From assembly GCF_000015105.1 (NCBI RefSeq), contig NC_008610.1:310001-374000 (forward strand): 64,000 bases of DNA. The letters run 5' to 3'. A program made the translations under genes and the position numbers. The stretch comes from Candidatus Ruthia magnifica str. Cm (Calyptogena magnifica). Lineage in GTDB: Bacteria; Pseudomonadota; Gammaproteobacteria; PS1; Pseudothioglobaceae. This document shows positions 1 through 7,786 of this stretch, piece by piece. Numbering within the stretch: position 1 is the stretch's first letter; each line of letters opens with the position of its first letter. The notes beneath the pieces are model-generated. The model saw only the letters and a program-made list of their open reading frames with translations, searched no databases and had not been told where the DNA came from.

Positions 1-209
1 TTCAAGCACTTAAAGACGAGCTGGATGCGACACGTAATCAGCTTTCAGAACGTAAAGCAGTTGAAAAAGCTAAAGGCTTGTTAATGCAACACAAGGATGT
101 GAATGAAGATGAAGCCTACCAGTCGTTACGTAAAATGGCCATGAATAAAAATAAGCGTATTGTTGATGTAGCTGAAAGTGTGATTAATGCTTTTGAATTA
201 TTAGAGTAG
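1..209 (+). CDS. ANTAR-domain response regulator, C-terminal part (NasT-like)
   Basis: Only the last 68 codons lie in the window, in frame 3, ending in TAG. The residues 'RKAVEKAKGLLMQ' followed by 'EDEAYQSLRKMAM' match the ANTAR RNA-binding domain, a three-helix antiterminator module found at the end of NasT/AmiR-type response regulators. ANTAR proteins bind paired hairpins in nascent mRNA and stop premature termination, often for nitrate or nitrite assimilation genes. The receiver domain would be upstream of the window. The family is clear; the NasT identity is inferred. The gene converges with tatC, whose stop is 5 bp away. Confidence 0.8.
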   Translation, partial: QALKDELDATRNQLSERKAVEKAKGLLMQHKDVNEDEAYQSLRKMAMNKNKRIVDVAESVINAFELLE

Positions 210-214
210 GGGGT

Positions 215-1081
215 TTATTCTTTATCTAATTTTTTCATTTCAGTATCAATTTTTTTCATCTCTGCCTCCATTTCATTATCATTCCAATCGTTATTATCTG
301 AATTCTTTTCTTTTTTTGAAAATTTTTTGCTAGAGTTTGGAGGAGGCTTATCAGATATTTTTTGTTTATTTTGTTTGAATAATGGTGCAAAAATCAGACC
401 TGTTTCAAATAACAACCACATTGGAATTGCGATTAAGGTTTGAGAAATGATATCAGGTGGTGTTAACAGCATGCCTAAAATAAAAGCGCCAATAATTGCA
501 TAAGGTCGGTTGCTTTTTAATTTATCGACCGTTGTTATACCAAACATAATCAATAAAATTGTAGCAATAGGTACTTCAAAAGCCACACCAAAGGCAAAAG
601 AAACTTTGAGCACAAAGTCCAAGTAATATTGAATATCTGGGGTAAGATCGACAATGTTTGGAGCAACACTAGATAGAAAACCAAATATAACAGGAAAAAC
701 AATGTAAAAAGAAAACAACAAGCCTGTATAAAATAAAATGGTCGATGAAACAACCAATGGCAAAATCATTTGTTTTTCATGCTTGTAAAGTGCAGGCGCA
801 ACAAATGACCATATTTGGTATAAAAGATAGGGCATAGCTACATAGACAGCAATAATGAGAGACATTTTTAAGGGTGTTAAAAATGGCGATATAACATTAA
901 TGGCAATAATGTTAGTATTTTCAGGCAGTACATTAATAATGGGCGCTGCAATAAAACTATAAATCTCATTAGCAAAGGGAAAAATGCCAATAAAAATAAT
1001 CAAAATAGCAATAATCGAGTGCAATAAAATATTACGAAGTTCAACCAAATGCTGAACAAAAGTCATTTCTTTATTGGTCAT
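215..1081 (-). CDS. tatC: Sec-independent protein translocase subunit TatC
   Basis: TatC is the polytopic receptor of the twin-arginine pathway in the inner membrane; it binds RR signal peptides with TatB and exports folded, often cofactor-loaded proteins. The N-terminal motif 'FVQHLVELRNILLHS' and the later 'LTPPDIISQ' are family signatures, and about six hydrophobic segments fill residues 15-235. Residues about 240-288 form a long lysine- and asparagine-rich cytoplasmic tail, somewhat longer than usual. It is the last gene of hisI-hisE-tatA-tatB-tatC; its start codon shares a base with the tatB stop, so translation is probably coupled. Confidence 0.96.
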   Translation of the reverse strand: MTNKEMTFVQHLVELRNILLHSIIAILIIFIGIFPFANEIYSFIAAPIINVLPENTNIIAINVISPFLTPLKMSLIIAVYVAMPYLLYQIWSFVAPALYKHEKQMILPLVVSSTILFYTGLLFSFYIVFPVIFGFLSSVAPNIVDLTPDIQYYLDFVLKVSFAFGVAFEVPIATILLIMFGITTVDKLKSNRPYAIIGAFILGMLLTPPDIISQTLIAIPMWLLFETGLIFAPLFKQNKQKISDKPPPNSSKKFSKKEKNSDNNDWNDNEMEAEMKKIDTEMKKLDKE

Positions 1082-1362
1082 TATTTTTGATCAGTGTTGT
1101 TTTTAACATCATTGAAAGTGTTTTTGGTGTCATCAAAAATCTCTAAAATATTGGGTTTTTTATCCACAGTACTTAGATGTTCTTTGAGTTTGTCAATTTC
1201 AAGTTCATCACTAATATCTTCCTGAATATTGGCAATAAAACGCTTAGCCTTGCCAACATAAGTGCCTGCTTTTCTAGCAATTGCTGGCATACGTTTCGGT
1301 CCAACTATAATGAGTGCAATAATACCAATTAAGGCAAATTCCCAAAAGCCAACGTCAAACAT
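1081..1362 (-). CDS. tatB: Sec-independent protein translocase subunit TatB
   Basis: This 93-residue protein starts 'MFDVGFWEFALIGIIALIIV' and continues with 'GPKRMPAIARKAG', the single N-terminal membrane helix, hinge and amphipathic helix of TatB. TatB works with TatC as the signal-peptide receptor. TatB rather than TatA is chosen from the 'DVGFWE' start and the place directly before tatC. The C-terminal half is charged and short compared with the E. coli protein (about 170 residues). It lies 11 bp after tatA and touches tatC, so it belongs to the same transcript. Confidence 0.94.
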   Translation of the reverse strand: MFDVGFWEFALIGIIALIIVGPKRMPAIARKAGTYVGKAKRFIANIQEDISDELEIDKLKEHLSTVDKKPNILEIFDDTKNTFNDVKNNTDQK

Positions 1363-1373
1363 GGTTTATTTTC

Positions 1374-1577
1374 TTATTTTGTGCTTTCTTTAGTAGTTTT
1401 AGCTTCAACAATATTATCCTTTGTATTAATTTGGTCGGCCGGTTCTTTTTGCATAGATTTTTTAAAGCCTTTAATAGCATTACCCAAATCACTACCAACA
1501 TTTTTTAAGCGTTTTCCGCCAAAAAGAAGTAATACGATTACTAAAATGACAATCAGTTCAAATGGTCCAGGCATCAT
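1374..1577 (-). CDS. tatA: Sec-independent protein translocase subunit TatA
   Basis: A 67-residue protein: a short N-terminal membrane helix ('[18 protein letters not shown]') followed by an amphipathic helix ('[17 protein letters not shown]') and a charged tail. TatA oligomerises to form the transport passage of the Tat system. The conserved FG before the amphipathic helix is present. A strong ribosome-binding site (AGGAG, about 6 bp upstream) supports the start at a tandem ATG ATG. It sits between hisE (16 bp) and tatB (11 bp). Confidence 0.94.
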   Translation of the reverse strand: MMPGPFELIVILVIVLLLFGGKRLKNVGSDLGNAIKGFKKSMQKEPADQINTKDNIVEAKTTKESTK

Positions 1578-1593
1578 GATTTTCTCCTATTGT

Positions 1594-1911
1594 TTAATTA
1601 TTTCTTTTGGCTTTTTCTTGCAAACCAGACAAGCCAAATCGTCTGGATAATTCATTTGTTATTTGATTTACTTTTATCTCTTTAAAACGAAGTAATACAA
1701 GTGTGTGAAACCAAAGATCGGCTACCTCATAGATAATTTTATCATTTACACCATCTTTAGCCGCCATAATTACCTCGGCAGATTCTTCAGCAATTTTTTT
1801 TAAAATTTCATCTGTACCTTTATTGTACAAAGATGAGATATACGATTCATCTACTTTAGCAGATTTTCTTTGCTCTAAAACTTGTTCTAATTTTATTAGT
1901 ATATCATTCAT
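1594..1911 (-). CDS. hisE: Phosphoribosyl-ATP pyrophosphatase
   Basis: HisE hydrolyses phosphoribosyl-ATP to phosphoribosyl-AMP, the second step of histidine synthesis. The 105-residue length is normal for the stand-alone enzyme. Visible signatures are '[15 protein letters not shown]', the metal-binding MazG-like glutamate helix, and '[12 protein letters not shown]'. It overlaps the end of hisI by 8 bp, so the next enzyme of the pathway is made from the same message, here as two proteins rather than the HisIE fusion of enterics. The tat genes follow in the same direction. Confidence 0.95.
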   Translation of the reverse strand: MNDILIKLEQVLEQRKSAKVDESYISSLYNKGTDEILKKIAEESAEVIMAAKDGVNDKIIYEVADLWFHTLVLLRFKEIKVNQITNELSRRFGLSGLQEKAKRNN

Positions 1912-2284
1912 AAATATCTTTCGGATTTTTTAATACGTTAGCAACGGTTTTCCAATTGTTTTTATCTAGTTGTTGGAAAAAGCATGATTTTCTGCCTGTA
2001 TGGCAAGCAATACCTCCAACTTGATCCACCCTGAGTAGGATAACGTCATTATCGCAATCTGTAAAGATTTCTTTAATGAGTTGCGTATGTCCAGACTGTT
2101 CGCCTTTAAACCAAAGTTTTTTGCGTGATCTAGAATAATAAACTGCTTGTTGCTTTTCTATAGTTAACGCTAAAGATTCTTGATTCATCCAAGCAAACAT
2201 CAAGATATCTCCTGTTTTAAAATCTTGGACGATGGCAGGTATCAAGTTTTTATCGTCAAATTTTGTTTGTTTTAATGCATCCAT
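1904..2284 (-). CDS. hisI: Phosphoribosyl-AMP cyclohydrolase
   Basis: HisI opens the purine ring of phosphoribosyl-AMP in the third step of histidine synthesis. The 126-residue protein has '[20 protein letters not shown]' with the Mg-binding aspartates and zinc cysteine, then 'TGRKSCFF'. Length and motifs are normal. It is the first gene of the hisI-hisE-tatABC run here; the rest of the histidine operon is not beside it, so the pathway genes are split in this genome. Confidence 0.95.
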   Translation of the reverse strand: MDALKQTKFDDKNLIPAIVQDFKTGDILMFAWMNQESLALTIEKQQAVYYSRSRKKLWFKGEQSGHTQLIKEIFTDCDNDVILLRVDQVGGIACHTGRKSCFFQQLDKNNWKTVANVLKNPKDIYE

Positions 2285-2609
2285 GCTTTATAAAGACCTA
2301 AGATAAAATAATTGATTTTACCGACAGATGATAGGTTTTGTATAAAATAATTTATTGTGGCTATTTTTATAAGAATTATTTGCAAAATTTTCTAGGTGAA
2401 TTATTAGTTAAGCTAATGATATTTTATTATTACAATCGTGTTTTGACGCGTGTTTACAAGGGTAATGTTGATGTTTGGACACACAAGGAATGGATATTTT
2501 CTTATAAAAATTCTTATTAAAAGAAGGAGGATACACCAAGGTAAACAAGTATGATTTTTGAGGTTTTAATATGCCACAAATTAGGTTGTATCGATGGCGA
2601 AAAATGGTT
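2285..2609. other. Gap between hisI and gor, no firm gene
   Basis: This 325 bp stretch must hold the promoter of the minus-strand hisI operon. On the plus strand a 60-codon reading frame opens with TTG at 2338 and ends at 2520, but I recognise no family in it and its base composition is as AT-rich as the other gaps. An AAGAAGGAGGA sequence lies just after it at about 2520, which looks like an orphan ribosome-binding site with no sensible frame behind it. It is probably the remains of a gene I cannot name. Confidence 0.4.
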
Positions 2610-3941
2610 CTAGCGCATTGTTACCAACTCTTCAGAAATAGTAGGGTGAATCGCTATTGTGTCGTCAAATTGTTTTTTAGTTACGCCCATTTTGATGGCC
2701 ATTGCAAAGCCTTGTAGTATTTCATCAGCACCATGACCCATGATATGACAACCAATTACTTTCTCATTATCACCTGCACAAACTAGTTTTAGTGCAGTGG
2801 TGGTTTTGTGCTCAAGTAGAGCATCGGCCATTGGTGTGAATTCTGATTTGTAAATTTTTATCTTGTCGAATTTCTCGTTAGCTTGAGCTTCAGTTAGACC
2901 AACCATGCCAATAGGTGGATGTGAAAACACCACAGTGGCAATATTATTGTAGTCTAAGTGTCTGTCGGTCATATTATTGTAAAGTCTATCAGACAGTCTT
3001 CTACCTGCAGCAATTGCTACTGGTGTGAGGGATGTGCGTCCCGTGACGTCACCCAGTGCAAAAATATTGTCAACATTAGTGGTTTGAAATTTGTCTGTTT
3101 GAATAAAACCTTTTTGGTCGCATTTAACACCAGCAACTTTAAGCCCTAAATGTTGTGTCATTGGATTTCGTCCGACTGCCCAAATAATTGTATCAAACCC
3201 GGTAAATGCACCTTGATTAGTAAACAAGGTTTTGTTTTTTGAAACTTTGTCAATTTGGGTATTATGGTGGATGGTGATGCCGTGACTTGAGTAATCTTTA
3301 TCAAGTGTATTTTGAATCATAGAGTCGAAACCGCGCAATAATTTATCTGCTCTGCAGAAAAGCGTTACTTCACTACCTAGTGCATTTAATACGCCAGCTA
3401 GTTCAACGCCAATATAGCCACCACCAATCACAGCCACTTTTTTAGGTAATGCTTCTAGTGCAAAAAAGTTATCAGAAGTAATGCCATATTCAGAGCCTTC
3501 AATGTGTGGTACAGCTGGTTCCTCACCAGAGGAAAGAATGATATATTCAGCAGTATATTCTTTGCCATTAACTGATACGATATTTTTATCAACCAATTGT
3601 CCAAAGCCGTGAATATAATCAATACCCAATTTTTGTAAATAGCTATCGTACCAATTGGTGATGCTCTTGATATAATTATCTCGTCCTACTTTAAGTTTTT
3701 TCCAAGAAAATCCTTTTTGTTCAACTTCAAAGCCAAAGCCTTTAGCGTTTTTAATTATGCTTCCAGTATTGGCAGCAAACCACATTACTTTTTTAGGCAC
3801 ACAACCCACATTAACACAAGTGCCACCAATAATTTTTACCTCAATAATTAGGCATTTTCTTCCATATTCTGCTGCACGTTCTACTGCAGATAATCCACCA
3901 GATCCTGCGCCAATGGCAATCATGTCATAATCTGTATTCAT
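2610..3941 (-). CDS. gor: Glutathione reductase
   Basis: FAD-dependent NADPH:glutathione-disulfide reductase that keeps cytosolic glutathione reduced. The 443-residue protein has the N-terminal FAD-binding '[19 protein letters not shown]', the redox-active disulfide in '[13 protein letters not shown]', the NADPH-binding '[15 protein letters not shown]' near residue 170, the second FAD motif 'IFALGDVTG', and the C-terminal '[15 protein letters not shown]' carrying the catalytic His. Arg residues after the NADPH glycine motif ('[11 protein letters not shown]') fit NADPH use and glutathione reductase rather than lipoamide dehydrogenase. It stands alone; genes on either side are decayed. Confidence 0.94.
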   Translation of the reverse strand: MNTDYDMIAIGAGSGGLSAVERAAEYGRKCLIIEVKIIGGTCVNVGCVPKKVMWFAANTGSIIKNAKGFGFEVEQKGFSWKKLKVGRDNYIKSITNWYDSYLQKLGIDYIHGFGQLVDKNIVSVNGKEYTAEYIILSSGEEPAVPHIEGSEYGITSDNFFALEALPKKVAVIGGGYIGVELAGVLNALGSEVTLFCRADKLLRGFDSMIQNTLDKDYSSHGITIHHNTQIDKVSKNKTLFTNQGAFTGFDTIIWAVGRNPMTQHLGLKVAGVKCDQKGFIQTDKFQTTNVDNIFALGDVTGRTSLTPVAIAAGRRLSDRLYNNMTDRHLDYNNIATVVFSHPPIGMVGLTEAQANEKFDKIKIYKSEFTPMADALLEHKTTTALKLVCAGDNEKVIGCHIMGHGADEILQGFAMAIKMGVTKKQFDDTIAIHPTISEELVTMR

Positions 3942-3996
3942 GGTTATCCTTTACAAAGGTCTAAAACTTTTTATAATTTTTTAATGCGTAATAAGT

Positions 3997-4287
3997 TTAT
4001 TGGTGAATAAATAATTTTTTTAACTCTTTATCAAAAGTACTATCTTTTTATTTAATCTACTTCAAGACTATTGCTGTATGTTCTTTTTATCACAATTATG
4101 TGCCAAAATGACCAATATCTCAGTATCTTGACAGGCATCAATAGGCTTTATACTTATCAACTTGATGCGTTGATTATATCAATAAATTGCTTTTAATTCT
4201 TCCATTTAAGACATAATTATTTTATGCGTATCTTTGGTTTCTTGGTACAAGATTTTCTTGTGTTTCGTGATAGTCTTCATTTATCAT
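3997..4287 (-). pseudogene. Decayed encapsulated-ferritin (EncFtn-like) gene
   Basis: A good ribosome-binding site (AAGGAG) and ATG at 4287 open a 21-codon frame, 'MINEDYHETQENLVPRNQRY', that stops early. Read on with one frameshift and the sequence gives 'ETKDTHKIIMS', stop, 'MEELKAIY', stop, 'YNQRI', then 'DACQDTEILVILAHNCDK', and after a second shift 'HTAIVLK', 'KDSTFDKELKKLFIHQ'. These follow in order the EncFtn family pattern (EELEAxDWYxQRVDAxxDxELxAILAHNRDEEKEHA), including the iron-ligand Glu and His region. EncFtn is a ferritin-like ferroxidase normally packed inside encapsulin shells. No encapsulin shell gene is nearby. At least four lesions make it dead. Confidence 0.8.
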
Positions 4288-4571
4288 GGTTTTCTCCTTG
4301 TAAATTTTTCATAATACTATCAATTCTATTTACATAATCGACATCTACGTTTTTAAATTGTGCAAGCATTTGTTGTTGTGTTGCTTGACTGTCTTGTGCT
4401 AATATTTTCAACAGTTATAGCCGTTAATTGTATTTTTTGTAATTCATTCATCAGTCTAAATAGATCATCTGCTTGTTGGTAACAATTTTGCGTATCTATT
4501 GTATTAAAACGCTCTATTAAGGCATTTCCTCTATAATAGTATAGAATTTCTGTAACTACTAATATCGGCAA
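4277..4571 (-). pseudogene. Small frameshifted gene of unknown family
   Basis: A 72-codon frame from ATG 4571 reads 'MPILVVTEILYYYRGNALIE' through 'DDLFRLMNELQKIQLTA' and then becomes low-quality. A frameshift at about 4410 restores a plausible end, 'ILAQDSQATQQQMLAQFKN' then 'VDYVNRIDSIMKNLQGENHDK', whose TGA overlaps the start of the ferritin-like pseudogene by 11 bp. Overlap and direction suggest the two once formed an operon with mdaB upstream. I do not recognise the family. Confidence 0.5.
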
Positions 4572-4585
4572 ACTCTATTATTAAT

Positions 4586-4735
4586 TTAATTATTAGGGTA
4601 AAAATTTTCCTTTGAAATTTTAACTTTGTAGCCTTTTTTACTAAGATGATTATCAGTTAAATAACTTAAAAAATCATTTAGTTGTTCTTTGACATCAAAA
4701 ATTGAATAACCTACTATTACTAGTAATATTTTCAT
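4586..4735 (-). pseudogene. Remnant of an MdaB-type NADPH:quinone reductase
   Basis: A 49-codon frame with a good ribosome-binding site (AGGAG) begins 'MKILLVIVGYSIFDVKEQLN' and continues 'DFLSYLTDNHLSKKGYKVKI'. This matches the N-terminus of MdaB-like flavoproteins, where the start strand is followed by a 'QLNDTL' helix and a 'GHDV' strand. The family is about 190 residues long; the flavin-binding 'WADVV..MPGWW' part is missing, so only the first quarter survives. MdaB reduces quinones by two electrons and guards against oxidative stress. The match is by eye and the length is short, so confidence is moderate. Confidence 0.55.
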
Positions 4736-5164
4736 TTTCTCTCCTATGAATTAAATAATAAAATCAATTTCAATCGTTATATTCCCCCGGTTTTTTAAAA
4801 TACTTGTTTGGTATTTGAAGCAAGTACAAAATTTTCATTAAAGTCAATTTAAAATTCATTAAATTTAACCTTTTGCTAAAAATATAAATAATTGCCTTTT
4901 GCTTATTTTTGGTGAATACAGTCAATAATCTAGGAAGGCAAAAGGAGGTATAAAGCTTTTTTATAGGCCAATAATCTCTGTAAAAACAGTAATAGTATTA
5001 ATATTTTCACATCTTGGGACGATATGATTAAATCTTATGTTCATTTTTGTTACCCATTTTTAATAATAAAACCATGTTAGAATTAAAGTATGTTATTGTC
5101 AATTAGGTGCATAATTAGTATATAGTATCATTTAATATACTAAAGAAGATTAGTCCAATGATAA

Positions 5165-5338
5165 AAACGCTTTGGAGAGTTAAGAAAATTTGTGCCAAAT
5201 ATTACACAAAGAATGCTTACTAAGAAATTAAGAAAACTTGAAAGCATTCATTGAAAAGTATATAAAATTGTACTACCTAAAGTTGAGTGTATTCTTAAGA
5301 AGTAGAGTGAATCACTTAAAAATACGATTTTTCGTTAG
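5165..5338 (+). pseudogene. Decayed HxlR-family transcription regulator
   Basis: In one frame the sequence reads 'KRFGELRKFVPNITQRMLTK', then 'KLRKLESIH', stop, 'KVYKIVLPKVECILKK', stop, 'SESLKNTIFR', stop. This is the winged-helix core of HxlR regulators (RFxELRxxIPxISxRMLTxxLRELE, then VYxxVPPRVEYxLTxxG). Both in-frame stops stand where the family usually has a codon for another residue. The N-terminal part upstream of 5165 is not clearly readable. HxlR regulators commonly sit divergent from quinone or aldehyde reductase genes; here the mdaB remnant is on the opposite strand about 400 bp away. Confidence 0.75.
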
Positions 5339-5373
5339 AAAAATTGGGTAAGAATTAATAAAAACAAAAAAAG

Positions 5374-6468
5374 TTATAACCAGGCCTTTAAACTTGCTTC
5401 AATAAATTGATCTAAATTACCATCTAAAACATCGTTCGTATTAGTGCTTTCAACGCCAGTGCGTAAATCTTTAATTCTTGATTGGTCGAGCACATAGGAT
5501 CGAATTTGGTGTCCCCAACCGATGTTAGATTTTTTGTCTTCTAGGCTTTGTTTTTCAGCGTTGCGTTTTTGTATTTCTAACTCATAAAGTTTGGATTTTA
5601 ATTGTTTCATGGCCTGATCTTTGTTAGCGCGTTGTGAGCGACCGTCTTGGCATTGCACAATGATATTGGTGGGTAGATGGGTGATGCGTACGGCTGATTC
5701 GGTTTTATTGACGTGTTGGCCACCGGCACCACTAGCACGGTAAGTGTCAACGCGTAAATCTAATGGGTTGATGTCAATATCAATATCATTATCTACTTCT
5801 GGGGAAACAAACACAGAGCAAAATGAAGTATGGCGTTTACCATTAGCATTAAAGGGGGATTTTCTAACTAAGCGATGGATACCAATTTCTGTACGTAACC
5901 AGCCAAATGCGTATTTACCATCAAAATGAATAGTTGCGGATTTAATGCCAGTCACTTCTCCTGCTGAGGTTTCCATGAGTTTAACTTTGAAATTGTGTTT
6001 TTCACCCCAGCGTAAGTACATACGTAACACCATTTCTGCCCAATCTTGGGCTTCTGTACCACCTGAACCAGATTGGATGTCTAAATAAGCAGAATTAACA
6101 TCTAAATCACCACTAAACATGCGTTCAAATTCAAGTTTTTCAATGGAAGATTGGATGGTGTCTAAATCATCAATAATATCATTTGCTGTGTCTTCATCAT
6201 TTTCTGTTTGAGCCATATTTAATAACTCCTGCGCATCTTCTAAAACAGAATTTACTTGTTTAAAAGTTTGACAAATTGATGTTAGTTTTGATTTTTCTTG
6301 TCCTAAGACTTGTGCTTGATCAGGGTTTGTCCAGATATTCGGGTTTTCCATTTCCAATAAAACCTCTTCTAGTCGAGCTTGTTTTTTTTCTAAACTAATG
6401 TGTGTTAATAGGACAATTGTGCGTTGTTTTAAATCTTGTATTTTTTGATAAGTGGGTGAGAGTTCCAT
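5374..6468 (-). CDS. prfB: Peptide chain release factor 2
   Basis: RF2 reads UAA and UGA stop codons and releases the peptide. The 364-residue protein has the stop-recognition 'SPF' in '[18 protein letters not shown]' and the catalytic '[16 protein letters not shown]'. The frame is open from ATG 6468 through '[20 protein letters not shown]', so the programmed +1 frameshift at an internal UGA near codon 25, usual in this gene, is absent. Without it RF2 cannot autoregulate by that route. The end '[12 protein letters not shown]' is complete. It follows rpsO, but the rpsO terminator lies between them. Confidence 0.96.
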   Translation of the reverse strand: MELSPTYQKIQDLKQRTIVLLTHISLEKKQARLEEVLLEMENPNIWTNPDQAQVLGQEKSKLTSICQTFKQVNSVLEDAQELLNMAQTENDEDTANDIIDDLDTIQSSIEKLEFERMFSGDLDVNSAYLDIQSGSGGTEAQDWAEMVLRMYLRWGEKHNFKVKLMETSAGEVTGIKSATIHFDGKYAFGWLRTEIGIHRLVRKSPFNANGKRHTSFCSVFVSPEVDNDIDIDINPLDLRVDTYRASGAGGQHVNKTESAVRITHLPTNIIVQCQDGRSQRANKDQAMKQLKSKLYELEIQKRNAEKQSLEDKKSNIGWGHQIRSYVLDQSRIKDLRTGVESTNTNDVLDGNLDQFIEASLKAWL

Positions 6469-6485
6469 GGTGTTATTTTAGGTAT

Positions 6486-6510
6486 AAAAAAAGCCCCAAA
6501 TGGGGCTTTC
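6486..6510 (-). terminator. Rho-independent terminator of rpsO
   Basis: On the minus strand an AAAGCCCC arm, an ATTT loop and a GGGGCTTT arm run into a T tract. It lies about 16 bp after the rpsO stop and upstream of prfB, so it should end or reduce rpsO transcription before prfB. Confidence 0.85.
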
Positions 6511-6526
6511 ATAAAAATGTTTTAAA

Positions 6527-6787
6527 TTATTTTCTAAGTCCTAGATGAATAATTAAGTTTGAATAGGAAGCTGTATTAGCGTCTTTAAGATAGATTAGTA
6601 ATTTTTTTCGCTGAGAAACTAAATGTAGAAGTCCTCTTCTTGAGTGGTGATCTTTTTTATGAGTTTTAAAATGCTCAGTTAAGTGTTTAATGCGAGCTGT
6701 TAATAAGGCAATTTGTACATTGCTTGAACCAGTATCACCAGTTTTACTCTGATATTTTTTAATAATTGCTTGGGTGTCAATCGACAT
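6527..6787 (-). CDS. rpsO: 30S ribosomal protein S15
   Basis: S15 is a primary 16S rRNA-binding protein that nucleates the platform of the small subunit. The 86-residue product has the family pattern '[19 protein letters not shown]', '[20 protein letters not shown]' and '[12 protein letters not shown]'. It is close to the usual 88-89 residues. It is followed by a clear hairpin terminator. The gene usually downstream, pnp, is not here. Confidence 0.97.
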   Translation of the reverse strand: MSIDTQAIIKKYQSKTGDTGSSNVQIALLTARIKHLTEHFKTHKKDHHSRRGLLHLVSQRKKLLIYLKDANTASYSNLIIHLGLRK

Positions 6788-6849
6788 AATAAATCTATAA
6801 TTAAAAGGAGATGAATTATACTCTAATTTGCCTTATTATTCTTTAAAAG

Positions 6850-7746
6850 TTAATAAAAAGATGGTTCATTATTTGGTCTAGTTTTAAAGCGCTTATGAAT
6901 CCATAAATATTGTTCTGGTGCTTTTAAAATTTGTTGTTGTAATATTTGGTTGGTTAGTCGTGTATTTTTTTGGGGTTTGTCATTAGGATAATTCACCAAA
7001 GCAGGAGAAAATTCTAGTGTATAAGTTGTGTGTTGACGAGTAAAGGACAAGGGAATAACGACCGTATTATCAATGCGAGCTAATTTTTCTGTGGCTTTTA
7101 TTGTGGCAGTTTGTATGTCAAAAAAAGGTGAAAAAGTGCTAATTTTTGTACCTAAATCTTGGTCGTGTGTGTACCAAATTGGTAGGCCTGATTTTAAGGT
7201 TCGGATTAAGGCTCTGGTGTCTTTAGCTTTAATCATCAAACTGCCATGTTGGGTGAATATTTTTTGCATTTTATTGTCAAATAAGGCGTTATTTTGTGGG
7301 CGGTAAACATCAGCAAAATCAAAGTTTTGTAGTAGCATCCTGCCAGTAAGCATCATGGTTGTAAAATGTCCAACGAGTAAAATGATATTTTGTTGTTTGT
7401 CTAAGGCGTTTTGTAAAATCTCAGAGCCTTCAATGTTATAACGTTGCTTGAGTTTTTTGTCGCTTAAATAAAAGCAATTTGATATTTCAAACAGTCCAAT
7501 GCCTAATGCTTCAAAATGCTGTTTAACTAAACGTGTTACTTGAACTTTATTTTTATTAGGAAAACATTTAGAGATATTCACAAAAGCAATTTTTCTAAGT
7601 CTACTTAACAATGGATATAATCCCCTGCCTATTATTTTACCCATCATTAACTGGATTTTAAGCGGTAATTTAGCGGTTAGTTTCATCAAGCCAATTAAAG
7701 CCCAAGTGGGTATAAATTTAGGATGATAAAACTTTGTTTTTGTCAT
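6850..7746 (-). CDS. LpxL/HtrB-like lipid acyltransferase, catalytic Glu missing
   Basis: The 298-residue protein belongs to the lipid A lauroyl/myristoyl acyltransferase family: one N-terminal hydrophobic segment, then 'NIILLVGHFTTMMLTGRMLL', 'DVYRPQNNALFDNKMQKIF', 'IKAKDTRALIRTLKSG', 'YTHDQDLG'. These enzymes add secondary acyl chains to Kdo2-lipid IVA at the inner membrane. The family's HX4(D/E) dyad is 'HFLTLE' in LpxL; here it reads HFTTMM, with Met where the Glu of the charge relay should be. The rest looks intact, so it may have altered or lost activity. It is divergent from dnaG. Confidence 0.85.
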   Translation of the reverse strand: MTKTKFYHPKFIPTWALIGLMKLTAKLPLKIQLMMGKIIGRGLYPLLSRLRKIAFVNISKCFPNKNKVQVTRLVKQHFEALGIGLFEISNCFYLSDKKLKQRYNIEGSEILQNALDKQQNIILLVGHFTTMMLTGRMLLQNFDFADVYRPQNNALFDNKMQKIFTQHGSLMIKAKDTRALIRTLKSGLPIWYTHDQDLGTKISTFSPFFDIQTATIKATEKLARIDNTVVIPLSFTRQHTTYTLEFSPALVNYPNDKPQKNTRLTNQILQQQILKAPEQYLWIHKRFKTRPNNEPSFY

Positions 7747-7786
7747 TAAAATATCACTTTAAATGTCTTAAATATTAATACAGAAA

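Noticed and set aside
2338-2520. 60-codon TTG-start frame between hisI and gor
   Set aside because: No family, no ribosome-binding site in the right place, AT-rich codon content like the surrounding gap.
4353-4571. 72-residue frame as an intact hypothetical gene
   Set aside because: The last 15 residues are low quality and a shift at about 4410 restores a better C-terminus, so it is better read as broken.
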